The notes: generated from the letters alone by a model not told the origin. Positions 48,764 to 62,355 are shown, numbered from the stretch's first letter. The stretch: DNA of 64,000 bases from Torymus aiolomorphi (GCA_036365515.1 CM070873.1:217109376-217173375); one strand, 5' to 3'. Made by a program: numbers and translations.

Positions 48764-48789
48764 GTGGGGGCGGCGGTTGGAGCCCTCAC
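48764..48789 (+). other. Hairpin, copy 2 of a conserved stem
   Basis: GTGGGGGC (48764-48771) pairs with GCCCTCAC (48782-48789). Against copy 1 an A-T pair has become G-C and one G-C has become a G-T wobble, so the stem is kept although its bases changed. Confidence 0.55.
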
Positions 48790-48940
48790 CGATGTGTGAG
48801 TGTAGGTGCTTGTCAAGTGTTGAAACAGAGCCTGACTTATAGCCAGCACCGCGCCGAATTAGTGGTGGGCAGCGCGACGACTGCGGCTCGCCGCCTAGTG
48901 GAGCGCGCGGAACTCTCGGTGGAGCGACGCGAAATTCAAA
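48789..48940 (+). repeat. GC-rich direct repeat, copy 2
   Basis: Copy of 48113-48262, with GCCGCCTAGTGG at 48890-48901. Here the hairpin lies immediately in front, whereas in copy 1 the two are separated by about 310 bp of A-rich DNA. Confidence 0.85.
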
Positions 48941-48945
48941 TTGGG

Positions 48946-49266
48946 TTAAGGGGATGCCATACTCGTACCATTACCGATCGAGCAATTCACACAGTTTCAA
49001 GCTGATTAAAAATAAAATACGTCGAATCACAAAAAATCAAGAGAACACTCTTCTGTATTTTTTAACGTTCTATCATCCAGTCAAAGTTTGGAGTTGAAAA
49101 AACGGCTTGATATTTCGACTCCAAACTTTGACTGGATGATAGAACGTTAAAAAATACAGAAGAGTGTTCTCTTGATTTTTTGTGATTCGACGTATTTTAT
49201 TTTTAATCAGCTTGAAACTGTGTGAATTGCTCGGTCGGTAATAGTACGAGTAAGGCATCCCCTTAA
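48946..49266. mobile_element. TTAA-bounded fold-back element, 321 bp
   Basis: It begins TTAAGGGGATGCCATACTCG and ends TAAGGCATCCCCTTAA. Arms of about 150 bp are nearly perfect complements, with a short centre near 49105. Same terminal family as the elements in skywalker introns. Confidence 0.8.
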
Positions 49267-51747
49267 CAGCCTATATAGTATTCTGCTCTGTTGGTAAGAT
49301 AGATTTGGGTTATTGACCTCCCTGCAGTTACCATCCATCGGCAAGCTAGTGCTCTACTATGAAAAGATTCATATTTACATTCGAAAAGAACTCACAAAGA
49401 ATTGAGTCGTATTTACATTTATTTTGACTTATCAAAATAATAATATAATATGATAATAGTTTTATAAAAAGTTTTATAAAATATAGCGTTAGAGAAAACA
49501 CGTCGCATGTGTTGTACAAACTTAAAAAAAAAAATAAGCCGCGAAAAATTTGATTTCTCATGCAACATTAGCGTGGGTGAAATATCCTCACATAACAAAT
49601 TAAACTCCACGTATACTATTTTAAAAAATCTATTTTTTCTCCCACGTGTTATTATAATTTGACCGCTACGATAGTTTAAAAAACTTATTATTCATTTTTA
49701 TAAAAATATCATCGTGTAATGTATTACATAATTTTATATTCTCGGTAATGTTTTAAGTGATAGATGAAATTTACATGATACCTAAAATTGTAAAATATTT
49801 AAAATTCAATTTATTATATATTAAGTAGATTACATTATTATAAAATTATAAGCATTGTTGTTTGAATTCAAAAATAGCTTCTTAAAATAGAAGTATTCTT
49901 AAATAAATCCTATAGGACTGCCAAATTTTTACAAAAGTACATATTTTTTAAATTTTATAGGTGAAAACAAAAAGAATTCAAAAAAGTGATTCAAACATTA
50001 AAAAAGTTTATCCTATCTTTGAGTAAAATGACAACACATTTTGCGTCCTTGGTGCATAATGCACTATTTCGCGCCCGCTGGACGGACACGAGAAACCGCA
50101 TTTTGTGCCCTGAGGGTTAAAAATAGTGTATTACACAACTAGGGAGGTAAAGAATTGGCCAGTCTAGGGCACGTGAAAATTACACTCTCGCCTTCGTATC
50201 CCCGCGTTGCGTATACTATTTTTCGCAACAATGGGCTGAAAATATCACATTTACGATTTTGAGCCGGGAGCGAATGTGGTACTTAAATACACGAGAAAGT
50301 AAATGTGTAACTAGCGGCGAAAGTTAGGAACCCTTCTGAATCCTGAAAATACATAACGTATAAGTATGCGGGACTCATGCGATGGCGCGAAGTTGACGTA
50401 TAATTGACGTCGCTGTGAACATGGATTTTTTTAGCTTTTCTCTTATTGTAATTTGCGCGATTTATACTTTACAGGTAGATACGAGGATGATTAATTAATA
50501 ACTATTTAAAGAAATGAATTTAAAAAATTATTGGCCGATACTTTTGAATTCTTCACACGTGAAAGTTTAGTAAATGAATAGGTACTGAATTCGTCCAACT
50601 GCTTCATGAATGAATATTGAACACCTATTTAAGTCACTATTCAGACAAGTTTCTTCATTATAATTGGTCGACACTACTTCCATATCAAACGGTGTAGAGT
50701 GAGAGATATGGCGCGATACGAGTCTAATGTGTTCGACACCGACAGAAGTTACTATGATCAGCTGCCTGGCAGCATTAACGGAGCAGACTTACTATCAATC
50801 GTGACGGTAGTAATTCACAACAACTATTTTATTGTTACGAGAAAATATATTTGAAAAGTATTCAAAATTTATTTATGAAAGTATTGAAAAACAATTCATT
50901 TTTTAACATTCTTCATTTGAATAGGAATTCTTTGATAATCCTTTCTTAATCCTCTCTTTAAAAAGTGATGGATTGAATCTGTCATCACAATAAGACTGAT
51001 TTGATTAACTGTAAAATATAAATATTTATCTTGTACTTTTGTTAAAAGTGTAACCTTAAAATTTACTTCGAAAATATTTTCAATAATCAAAAAAAGGTTA
51101 TATTTATAAATTTTAATTCGAAATTATTCCGAACAGGAAAATAAGGCGCGCAAAGCGCAAGTAAATTATATTTTTCTACTTTTAAATGTTCCTCACTCAA
51201 AGTATAGAAAAAAGTATTAGTTTTATTTTATAAATGTATATTTATAATGTACATTTATAATTAATGTATAAAAAAATGTATTCAAAAAGTATTCAAAATT
51301 CATTCATGAAAGTATTAAAAAAGAATTCGTTTTTAACATTTTTCATTTTAATATGAATTCTACGCGAATACTTTTATATTTTTTTCTATCACAATTTTTG
51401 TTACATAAAGCATGAAAAAATATTCTTTTTATATTAAAAATGAGTATTTACTTTCAATTCAATATTTGAGAAAAAATAATTCATTAAGAACTCATTTTCT
51501 TCGTGTACGAACTCTTTTAGAATCTCTAGTGATCGAATACGACTGGACATAGCGCAATTCATTATGAATACTTTCTTCTGAAAGTATTTAAGAATAAATT
51601 TTGAATTGCCAATAGAATATTTTAAGAATACATTTTGAATAATTTTAATTCATTTAGAATTCTTTATGTATTACAATAAAAGAGTACTATTGGAATTCTT
51701 TTTGAAAATTCTTTATGAATCCATCTCGAATAATTGTGCTGTCTGAG
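49267..51747. other. AT-rich spacer downstream of IFT80
   Basis: No gene supported. A unit with TTCAAAATTTATTTATGAAAG and TTTTTAACATTCTTCATTT near 50862-50935 recurs, diverged, near 51290-51355. A modestly GC-richer part near 50040-50420 has no recognisable frame. Confidence 0.5.
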
Positions 51748-52049
51748 AAGGTTATATATTTCAAATTTTTCGAAAGGCATGACAAAAGTAACCAGTCGGT
51801 TAGAGGTAGAGGTAGTTAATGAATCATAATATATAATTATGTACAATTCAAGCATTAGTTATAAGTTGAAGTATGTACTTCAAAAAACCTTTCCATAAAT
51901 ATTTACAGATTTATGTGTTTAAGTTATTATAATTTTTTGGAGTACAATGTAAATTATTGTTATTTTTTAATAGTTTCTTACTTTAACCTTGCCTATACAT
52001 TTACACATATAATATAATACATTATAAAAAATAAAAAAACTTCAGAAAT

Positions 52050-55000
52050 TTAATTTTTATCGGGCGTAAGAGATTTCTCAGCAGTACTTTTGTTGGAATC
52101 TTGCCTATGAAGTTCCTGTTTTCCTCTTTCTTTCTTATGTTCTTTCGTCTTTTCCCTTTCTTTATCTTTTTCAATCTCTTTCGTCTTATCTCTTTCCTTG
52201 TCTTTTTCAACCTCCTTCGTCTTTTCTCTTTCTTTGTCCTTTTCAGCCTCTTTCGTCTTATCTCTGTCCTTGATCTTTTCAGCCTCCTTCTCCTTTTCCA
52301 TAGCCTCCTAGAATAGCAACAAATTGTATGATTCGATCCATTGGCAATTCCATCATGATAGTATTAGAAACTACTACAGACGGAACAAGTACCTTTTTAG
52401 CTTGGGATTTCGCGATATTCGATTGTACGGCCAGGAAACTTTGGTTAACCTCCTTCTTGTCGAGGATTTCGAGGTAACGTTTGCGCGCGCGCAGGACCTC
52501 ATTCACAAGCTTCTTGTGCTTGATTGCAAGCTCAAGTGCTCGATTCCAATTATACATCTCCATGTTCATCCGGATCGCTTCGGCAATCAAGCCATTTTGT
52601 AACAAAATACCCTCGGCTGCTAATAAATCACCAGCGAGTAGGGCCATCTCCGCCAGTCGCTCCAGTTCATTTGGTAATTTCTATAAAATGTAAGCGGAAT
52701 ACAATCCCAATTAAATTTTCCGATGAATTCTCATTTCACTAATTAATTTTTTTTTAATATTCATTTACCTTTATGTAACGAATGTAATCCACTTTGTCAT
52801 ATCTATCAATAGCTGCGCAAGCTTCTTCTGCAATGTTCAGTTGCTTACTATCGATCGCCATTACAGCCATACAAGTCCATAAAGTTTCATTCTAAACATA
52901 TTTTTATACTTTTATAAATTTTTTTTATAATATTATGTGTAAGTATTATTAAATACTCTTATAACATTTTTTTGGAAAAACATTTTACTATTATTTTTCA
53001 ACTTGTATATAAAAATTACTCATTCATTATGTAAATAGGATTAAGCAACACTATTTTTTATCAATACCTGCACCATTCTACATAAAGAAACAGCATCCTC
53101 CCAGCGACCATTTAAAATATGTTGATGCAAACTTGTAAAAAATGTATAAAATGATGAAACTACCAGAGCCCCATCGCCTCTCCGTACAGTCACCATACCA
53201 TTCTGAACATTGACTATAGTGGGATGCTTGCCAAACTCACTAAAATCACAAAGTAAATTATGTTTGAATTAGTTATATTAATAATGGTTTTTCTTTATAA
53301 TATTTTATTTTATTTATAGTGCTAGATTGTTCCTTTTATTTTAAACATGCTATTAAAATATTTATAAAAAAGCAATGAATGCTCCACCTGCTATCTTTAT
53401 CAACACGTGTCTTCCGTATAACTTTACGGTCGCTATAGTGAACGCAATTTGGACAAAGCCATACTGATAGCGTTGCATCTAACATACCAGCTAATACATT
53501 AGCATCAGTTGCCCAAGCAATATTTTGTGCCATTACAGCTGTAACATTGTTAAAAATATTTATATGTTTTATAGTTGGTTCTATCGTTACATATTTTGTT
53601 TTTTTATTATATTAAACATTTACCTATTTTGCAAACACGTCCAAAGCCCGTAGCTCTTATAGAGATCAAAAACAAATCTCTGTTAATATCTATCAGAGCT
53701 AGTTGCCGATCAGTCACACCACCAACATAATTCAAAGCCAAACTGATGACGTCTTGTACGTGAGTATAGGATTGGCCTTCTGTAAGGGGCTTTTTCGGAG
53801 ATATTTCTAAAACGTGCAAAACTAAATCCAAAATTTTAATAAAATACCGTTTTCCATGCGTTACGTCAAGATATACGCATTGTATTGTATAACAATATAA
53901 ATAATTATTTCTAAAATATCAATATTTTTAAAAGTATTAAATTAAAAAAGAATCTTACGCTTGTAATTGCTTTGATCGCGAGTGACAAGAGTATCGCAGC
54001 AAATTGAGATACAAGGTGGATATAATGGTTCTGGAGTCATCCCTTTCCATTTCGGCATTCCCAAAGATCTTCCCTGGTAATTATGCAATGATAAAAGGTT
54101 CCATTCAACCAGCAGGAAATGCCTTGAAAAAAACAGTCCGTATAGTTTAAATACTACTTCTTCGAACTGACTCTAATTTACGATTTTCCAATCGCTTAGT
54201 TGTGTAAATATTATTCTATACAATCATATGCACGTTTTTTAATAAAAATACTGTGTTATTAAAATTAAAACCATTAAATTATAAATTTAAATTCATTACT
54301 TACTAGGAGAGTGTCAAGCCTTCGGATCACAGATTTGTCACAAACTTTGGGTTTTAATCTTTAGAGAACCAGCATTCGAGATACGTGATCGTTCTGAGAA
54401 AATACATAAAAAAGGTATATTAATCATGGATTGACCTTGTGTGAAGCATCGATCATGGGTTGAGCCAGTGTATTGGCTTTCCGGCCCTTTAGATGTTAGA
54501 TATTTTTAAATGTTGCCAAATTATGAAAAAGCTGCAATAGTAGATCAAAAACAGCACTTTGACAAAGTAAAGTTATATGCATTTTAGAAGTGGTAAAAGG
54601 CCCCTTTTCAAATGTAAATAATCTAGTCTAGACAAGCACACATGCAATTATCAAAACAAGAAATTTATCTAATAAAAATCAACTTTCGGTTCTCAGAATC
54701 AAAAATATCAACTATCCAAAGTATGACAATTTATTAGTTCGCAGTTTTCATTTGCGCTTCTTTTGATATCGTAAAACATTTCCAAAGTTTGGATTGAATC
54801 CATGATCCAGAAGCCTGATACTTCTCTAGTTAACTGAAATTCAACAAATGTTGTTACTTAATCCATTCAAGTTCGTAATTCTGTCTATCGTTTTCGAAGA
54901 CAAGGTTGTCATCAGTGTTAATTTAACTTGATAAAAAAGTTTATTTCACTTCTATATACTTCTATTTATTATAATAAAAAAGTTAATTACAATGCCAACG

Positions 55001-58000
55001 AAATATTCATTTTCATTTTGTTGTATACCCGCGTAAAAATATTATATGAGATCTCATATGAGACCGTAATTGAAACTAACAACGATCTCATGTGAGATCT
55101 CATCTGCAATTTTAATTAATTAATAAATAATTTATTGTTAACGTAAAAGTATGAATAAATAAAAGTATAATATTAAAATGAATATAATAAAAGTATACAT
55201 CAATATAGTTAGCATCAATTAAGTGAACATCAATATAGTTTACGCAGCTCAAGTTGTACATCGGGTTTGAAAGAACATTGTTTAAATAGTTTGCATTCTT
55301 TCGATTTTGGGAGTGTGGATATTTTGGAACAGGAGATTAAGAATAAATATAAGAGGGAAAACCTTGAAAGTATTCACATTCTAAGAAATCGGAATAATGT
55401 AAATTTAATGATAGAGTCAAGTAAATTAGACAGCATTTATCATTCTTTATTAATTTCATTTCAGTCCCTGAGGAGGAGCCGGAGCGGGCTCGAAACGTTG
55501 GGCAATTTGGTGGTGGGGGGCAGTCAGATCGTCCTTTGCTAACAAAGCTTTTTCCAGGTTTTAATTAAGTTTTTATTTCAGATTCTGCGGGGGTGATTAT
55601 AAACAAGGGCAATCTGACTGCCATAAATATTAATTATTTTAATTTAATTTGCAAGACTGTAAGACCGATGGAAAAATTCTTATCAGTTGATAATAAAAGT
55701 ATAATATTAAAATGAATCTGAAAAAGAAGTTTTATCAATACATTTTACTAATGTTAATATTTTATTTCATTCTATTTCTAAATATTCAATAAAACATAAT
55801 ATTCATGCATGCTTTTACAGTAAAAATAAATTATTTATCAATTAATTAAAATTGCAGATGGAATCTTACATGAGATCTCATATCGATCTCATATGTCTGA
55901 AATTCGTATGATCTCATATAATATTTTCATGCGGGTAATCAATTATATAATAAAGAATATTTAGTTGGTAAAATAAGTCATACTTATCAGCGAGGAGAGC
56001 AGCAGAGACGGAACCATTTTTCAAATCAAATATGGCAGGTGTATTCCAATTCGTGACGGAATATATATGACACTGACTTGGCGTTATTACGACCAAATGG
56101 TTGAATCCAAATTCCAATTGAACAACTCGGTCGGCTATGTCAAGTATTTCGTTGACGTCGCTGCTTACTTCGGTTACTTGAATTGCTTTGCGTTTTATAA
56201 GAGTTGCTTGATAGCCATTATACTCAAGCTTTCTGCAATTGAAAGATTAGATTTCGCATTGCAGATTAAAAGTCTCAGTTTTTGTAGAACGTTGTTAAAC
56301 ACAAATGTAGATCACCATTACCTTATCAGCTCCTAAATTTTACTATTTTCTTATTCTCTTGCAATTAAGGTAGTTCTCTTGGTTGAAACGTCAGTTTTAG
56401 AATTTTTAATTTTTAAATAATGTTTTATTAATTTGATAATCTAAGAGTTAGTATATGTAACAAATATATACTAGAAGGAACATAAAAAGATTGTTTTCAG
56501 ACAAATTCAGACGATAGTTACTATGATATTGTTACAATTAAAGACAAAAACTTCAATAAGTTCCCTAATTTTGTTTGTTTTTTATCCGATCTTAATGAAA
56601 TAAAGCTTATTTTGTTCGTTAAGAAATTTCAGGGCGAGTATCCATGAGAAAATTTATGATTCGAGTTACCAGTACGGCGCAATATCAATTTGTTTAAGAA
56701 AAGCAAGTCAAGTTTTAATGAACAAATTGATATTGTGCCGTACTGGTATCTCGTATCATAAATGTTCCCCTAGATACTCTCCCTGAAATTTCTTAACGAA
56801 CAAAATAAGCTTTATTTCGTTAACATCGGATAAAAAACAAACAAAATTAGGGAACTTAGTGAAGTCTTTCTTTTTAATTGTAACAATATGTTAGTAATTG
56901 CCTGAATTTATCTGAAAAAATTTTTTTTATGTTCCTTCTAGTATATATTTATTACATATACTAACTCTTGGATTATCAAATTAATAAAACATTATTTAAA
57001 AATTAAAAATTCTAAAACTGCTGTTTCGACAAGAGAACTCCCTTAATGAACATTTTAAGCAAAAAGACGCCGCGTCAGGCGCTCTGCAATAGCGTATAAA
57101 ATATATCCTATTCAGATTTCCTATGATTCCATCCATTAGACTTTTTCAGAGATACGTTTAAAATTAGTAAGAAATCAGAGTTAATTTAAAAAATTTCGAG
57201 GGTTTGAGTTTAATGGCTGGAATCATTCAAAATTTGAGTAGGATATTTTTTACAGAGTCGGATGCCTAGCAAAACATTTTTTTCTAAATTGCTTTTTGAA
57301 TGCGAAAATAATCATATTTAGAAGCCGATAAAATAGGTTTCTATGTATGGTTTCACATCGTCGACTTGGTAAAAGAGGGTACCATCTCAGAATCCGTTTG
57401 GAAAAGGTACTTACCAACTCGCGAGTAGGTCGTTTTTGTTTAACTTTAAGTAGTCAAATCAAAGAAAAAAAGTTTTTTTTTTATATTATAAGATGTATTT
57501 GTGACATGGATTACTCGATTGCACATTTAATGCAACCCACAACGTTGATTAAAAAAACTCTAGTCATACCTTTTCCAACCGGATTTTGTGATGGTACCTT
57601 CTTTTACCAAGACTATGCCATCCTGTTACTCAATATAGTGACATTATAATTGTCCAAAATAATGATATTTTCCGCCCTTTAACCTCAAAATGCCATCTTA
57701 AATGTCATTTTGCGGCCTCGGACGGAAAAATACGTTACTGAAACGTGGACGTAAGAGAATTTTTACCTCATGCGACTTTTCGACCTCGCTTCGCTCGGCC
57801 GAAAAACGTCGCATGAGGTAAATAATCCTCTTCCGCCCGCGTTAGTAATATACTATTAAGGATAATAGTATCTACAGGACAATTATACGTAAGTTTATAC
57901 AATCTAAAAAAATGCCATCTTTATAAAACAATATTTATGGTAAAATAATAAATATTTTTCTAATCTGCAATTTAGAAGCTATACGTACTAACACATTATA

Positions 58001-58215
58001 TATAACAATAGCCAATCTACTCATTTTGGCAAGTATAGTTGTGATGGCACGGAATAGTTACTTAGCGCGACGGGGCAGTGATATACTCACTTTTCAATTG
58101 TATGGGCGATAAGGACACTGCCGCTGCTGCAGGCTAATGCCACCTGCGTTCCATCGCTGGACCATGCGATATCGTAGATACTGCCCTCTTGAACTTTCTC
58201 CAACGAATGCGTCCA
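52050..58215 (-). CDS. IFT80: IFT80, C-terminal nine exons (partial gene)
   Basis: Exons in transcript order are 58091-58215, 55984-56232, 53959-54122, 53624-53821, 53388-53538, 53068-53239, 52769-52891, 52393-52680 and 52050-52307 (stop TAA). All junctions have GT-AG and matching phases, giving 575 codons. The first exons hold WD-repeat sequence (GSIYDIAWSSDGTQVALAC, HIYSVTNWNTPAIFDLKNG, QLALIDINRDLFLI). Later ones hold the helical C-terminal region (GRWEDAVSLCRMVQ, ETLWTCMAVMAI, NGLIAEAIRMNMEMYNWNRA). This order and these phrases identify IFT80, an intraflagellar transport complex B subunit needed for cilium assembly. The last exon adds a charged tail of repeated EKDKEREKTKE units. Start and N-terminal WD repeats lie beyond the right edge. 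Introns carry several transposons. Confidence 0.95.
54123..55027. other. IFT80 intron, unremarkable part
   Basis: No exon, RNA gene or clear repeat seen between exon 53959-54122 and the TA-flanked element at 55028. Confidence 0.6.
55028..55935. mobile_element. TA-flanked MITE carrying a Penelope-like fragment
   Basis: Inverted ends: the left is CCCGCGTAAAAATATTATAT and the right, reverse-complemented, is CCCGCATGAAAATATTATAT. Both continue with GAGATC palindromes, and TA flanks both. 908 bp, in an IFT80 intron. No DNA transposase is present; instead the middle holds part of an unrelated retroelement frame. Confidence 0.72.
55267..55542 (+). pseudogene. Penelope-like element, GIY-YIG C-terminal fragment
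   Basis: The frame includes FDFGSVDILEQE, ESIHILRNRNNVNL and LDSIYHSLLISF. This pattern resembles the end of the GIY-YIG endonuclease domain in Penelope-like retroelements (a conserved E, then N..N, then a terminal Y..L). The GIY-YIG motif itself and the reverse transcriptase are absent. Assignment is by pattern only. Confidence 0.45.
56365..57046. mobile_element. TTAA-bounded fold-back element, 682 bp
   Basis: It begins TTAAGGTAGTTCTCTTG and ends AAGAGAACTCCCTTAA. Arms of about 330 bp pair nearly throughout, for example GAAATTTCAGGGCGAGTA's partner near 56775, with the centre near 56700. It is the largest TTAA element in the window, in an IFT80 intron. Confidence 0.8.
57047..58090. other. 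IFT80 intron with a CpG hairpin
   Basis: No exon seen. At 57768-57832 TTTACCTCATGCGAC and GTCGCATGAGGTAAA form a hairpin around CCTCGCTTCGCTCGG, similar in style to 3020-3197. Confidence 0.6.
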
Positions 58216-58518
58216 CTATAAGAATGATGCAAAATTTTAATGAAAAGTCCAATATATAAAATATATAAAAATTAGTGTGTAAAATTCGATAGAAGTGAGC
58301 AGGAATAATCATTATATAAAAAGTTAAGAAACAAATTCTCGTAGTTATATTACAGACCCTGATCCACGTACAAAGGCACGCGATTACCTCTAGTTTTCGC
58401 ACTCTTTGATATTTTCAAATAATTTGATTCGACTACTTTTATTATAAACATAATCTGACAAGGAAAGTACCAAAACTGTCAAATTCAAAAAAATTCCAAA
58501 CCCATATTAAAAAGTAGA
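58216..58518. other. IFT80 intron up to the pogo-like element
   Basis: No feature seen. The next upstream IFT80 exon is not found before the element begins and must be further right. Confidence 0.5.
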
Positions 58519-60846
58519 CCTCCATGCGAGATTCACGAAACCATTTTTTTTATCGGCTGAGAAGCGCTTTATAAGGGTTAAAATCACCCCTAAAGTTTAC
58601 CCCCAAGAAACGTTTTTTTGATATATCTCGGCTTCTACTTAACTTTTTTTAACGAAACAAAATGGAAAGAGTTTCTTATTAAAAAGCCAAGAAATCCGTG
58701 GTAGTATGAACATTAAGGGTTGCATCCCTTATTTTTTAGAGGGTGAAATTGTGTTTTTTTAAGAATAATTTTTGTTGTGAGAATTCATAAAATAATTAAA
58801 AATAGGTCAAAACATTATTTTTGCCAACTACAATAAATAACAGTTGGTGTGTTTGGGCATTCTTCGCGAAACAACCTCTTAAGAGGTGGTAAACCACCCC
58901 TAACACAAATGAATTAGGTATATTTTTTTGGCAATTATTTTTTTCCTTAAAATGGGTTCTTGAAGTCGTTAATCGGAATCCACAGTTAGATCCACAATAA
59001 AAATTTGAAAATAGTGAATTCAATATGGCGAAAAATTTTTTAGAAATATTTTAAATTCCACGAAAAATAGTATGTAGACCCCCTAGCGGAAATTATATTA
59101 TGTAAATAAGTGTATAATAATGTAACAATGTTTTGTTATGTTATTCTATTATTTATTATTTTTTTTTTACATTTTATTATATATTTGTACTTTTAATTAC
59201 ATCTTTTTACGTTTATATACAAATTTTGATACACATTTTACATCGTATCACATATTTGTACACTTTTTTCAAATAGTTCATAATTATACTTTTATAATAA
59301 TTTATAATTGTACTTTTATTTAAATAAAGCTATAAATAAAATATTTTCAAAGATGTAAAGAAAAAATACTAAAACGTAATAAAATGTAAATTATTATGTA
59401 TTAGAAATATAATTAATATATGTTACAAAATGTAAGTTACTGTATAAAAGTTTAAATTTTTACAAATTCTTACAGGTTTTTTCTAACAAATTAATTCTTA
59501 CAGATTTTTCTAGCAAATACTTCCTTATAATTTCATAAAAATAAGCTATACACAAGGAAATATTTAGAAAACGTAAGGAATTGAAAGAAAATGTAAGAAA
59601 CTTTAACAACTTGTTAAATATGCCCGAAATCCAGTATCGTATGATTTCTTACATTTTTCGACAATTTATTCCATTTTATAAGTATTTTCTTATTTTCTTT
59701 CATATTTTATAATTTCAGCTAGGAGAGATTTTCATGCTTGTTGAAATTATGATAGGTTTTATTAAGAAAAGTTTATTTATGATTTATTAATATAAATTAA
59801 TATGAACAAAATTTTTAATATAATGATAATTATAGCAATTCATGGTTATTGCGCAATATACAAGATTACGTACACTTGCATTGATATGGCTTATCTCCCG
59901 ATTCCTCCTCTTTTATTCATAAATAAGTGAAACATCGGTCAGTCGAAAACAAATATACGTTACTGAACGTTTTTCTACGCTCGTGTTAAATTAATATTCA
60001 ATGTCAACATTATTTTATGGGTATTAATTGAAAATATAAGTGTCTGGAGGTACTTGCATCATATTTTTTAATGGCAAGTAAACATTTTACGAGTACGAAA
60101 TCCTATTTGAATTGAATGATAACAACAATAATAATAGTCGTAAGTAACCATATAATTGAAATTTCTTTCTTCTACATAATTATTCAAAATATTTCTAATA
60201 GAAGGATATAATAGATATAATATTGAAAAGTTAAATAAAATGCAGCATTTTTAAATATAAAACTCGTCAAAATATACAATAAATTTTGAACAAGTGGCCG
60301 AAGTTAAGAAAGTCAAATTCAGTAAAAATCTATTATAGAATCTTTATTGTACCAATTGTAAATATTTTGATAGTGAAACTTTACTCTTAATACATGCATT
60401 GAATTATTTTATGATAGTAAAAATTATGTTTTGATTTTAATTTTTAGAATTACTGTTACATTACTGTTATTCTAATATATAAAATATGACATACTGACGA
60501 TTTAATCAGTTAAGTGTAAAAAAATATTCACACGAGTGAATAGAAGTAGTACTTTATTTATAATAATAACGTTTAGCAACTATTTAATGCTAATAAAATA
60601 GCGTATCTTGTAGACAAAACATTGACAAACAATAACGAATTCCCATGCACTTACAAAAGAATTTAGTAAAATGTTTTCCTCAAAAGTTTTGGATGTCTGA
60701 ATACTTTTTACACTTACTGTACATTCATACTATTGTACATTCCTATACTGTTATGGCTATAAAAAGGCTATAATAACTAAAACTTTTACAGGTTTACACT
60801 GCGACTCAACGTATCTAAAAGAAGAAAGAAAATATTTTCCATAAAT

Positions 60847-62355
60847 ATGAATTTGGTAAATGCGATGAATGTTTTATTTATTTTAAACAGTATGTTTCAA
60901 GATCAAGAAAAGAAATTACCTGTTAATGACGCTGAAAGAAATGTTGCTAATATAGTGTATAATATTATAATATCAAGTATAAATGATCGTAGTATTTACG
61001 AAGAAACGGAAGAATTTCTATATTATGATGATACCTACGAACCTTACGATGACATACCTGTAGATGATTTACATGAAGATATCGATGCAGAAGATATGGT
61101 AACACCCGAAACTGAAAATCAATGTAGGACCGAATCAGAGAGTATTAATTTTGACTACAAAAAGCAAGCTGTGGAGTATTGGTTAAGTAGTAAAAACAAG
61201 TTAAAATTTGAAACAGTCCAAAATCGATTCAAAAAATTAAAAACAGCACGTCAGCTGTATAGATGGAGAGATCAGGTGGCAATAGGCGGAAGTAGGATCG
61301 ATAAATTGAAAAAATTGAGGAATATTGTTTACAAAAATTGAACGTAGCCAGATCGAATAGAATACCCATTCAAGACATTGATGTAAGACGTAATAGCAAA
61401 AGAAAAAGCATTAGAGTTAAACTTCAATGAATTTAAAGCTTCTAGACACTGGTTAAATGAATTTAAACGGCGATTTAATATCGTTTCTCGAAAAATAACA
61501 AAAATTATTACTAAAAAATCTATAGATGATTCAGAAGAATGGTCAGCACAAAAACAGGAATTTTGCAATAGAGTAAAAAATGCCATCATAAAATATGATG
61601 CAAAACGTGTTTGTAACTCCGACCAAAGTGGTTTTAATTACGAAATACACAGTGGTCGAACCCTCAATCTTAGAGGAGATAAAAGTCTAGAGAGTATAGT
61701 GCAATCAGTGCATTCGACAACTCATTCTTATACTATCCAACCTACTGTATCTACTGAAGGAAAACTTCTATCACCCTTCTTTTTAGTCATGCAAGAACCA
61801 AAGGGAGAGTTTGGAACTGTAGTCAGAAAAAATTTATTTGCAGCAGAAAATGTTTATGTAATGGCATCGAAATCAGGTAAATTGACTAAAGAACATGTTG
61901 AAACTTGGGCGCAAGATGTATATTTTCCATCAACTACCATAACAAGTACCCTATTGCTTGATTCATGGAGAGGTCACTGCCTAGATATAATTTATAAAGT
62001 AAAACCGGAACATAAAACCTTAACGATTCTACAAATTCCACAAAGAACAACAAGTGAACTTCAACCGCTTGATATTTACGGTTTTCGAATGTGGAAGAAC
62101 TTCGTTCGAACGTTTTCGGATATGATATTTCTAACAAATGAGGATCTCAACTTACACGATAGAAATAATATAATCAAAATGCATTCATTAGTACATAATC
62201 AATTATCAAGTCCCAGGTTTCAAAATTTATTTAAATATGCTTGGTACGCCGCCGGTTACATTGATGAAAGGCCAGAAAAAATTGAAAACCCAAAAAATTT
62301 TGCTTCAATTCTAATTTTATTACATGCGATATTTGTGGTAAACGAGCGATTATAA
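60847..62355 (+). pseudogene. Pogo/Tigger-like DDE transposase, frameshifted
   Basis: The N-terminal part (60847-61341) has an acidic stretch, then a helix-turn-helix-like region (FDYKKQAVEYWL, KTARQLYRWRDQV). A stop follows at 61339. The frame is lost over about 50 bp; IPIQDIDV is readable there in another frame. It is open again from 61387 with SRHWLNEFKRRF (CENP-B-type binding domain). The DDE catalytic region then has NSDQSGFNYE, LLLDSWRGH and ELQPLDIYGFRMWKNF, ending at TAA 62353-62355. Two frameshifts near 61335 and 61388 explain the break. Confidence 0.85.

Noticed and set aside
57347..57649. 100-codon frame in an IFT80 intron
   Set aside because: No domain, antisense to the gene, and includes a poly-T run. 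Chance frame.
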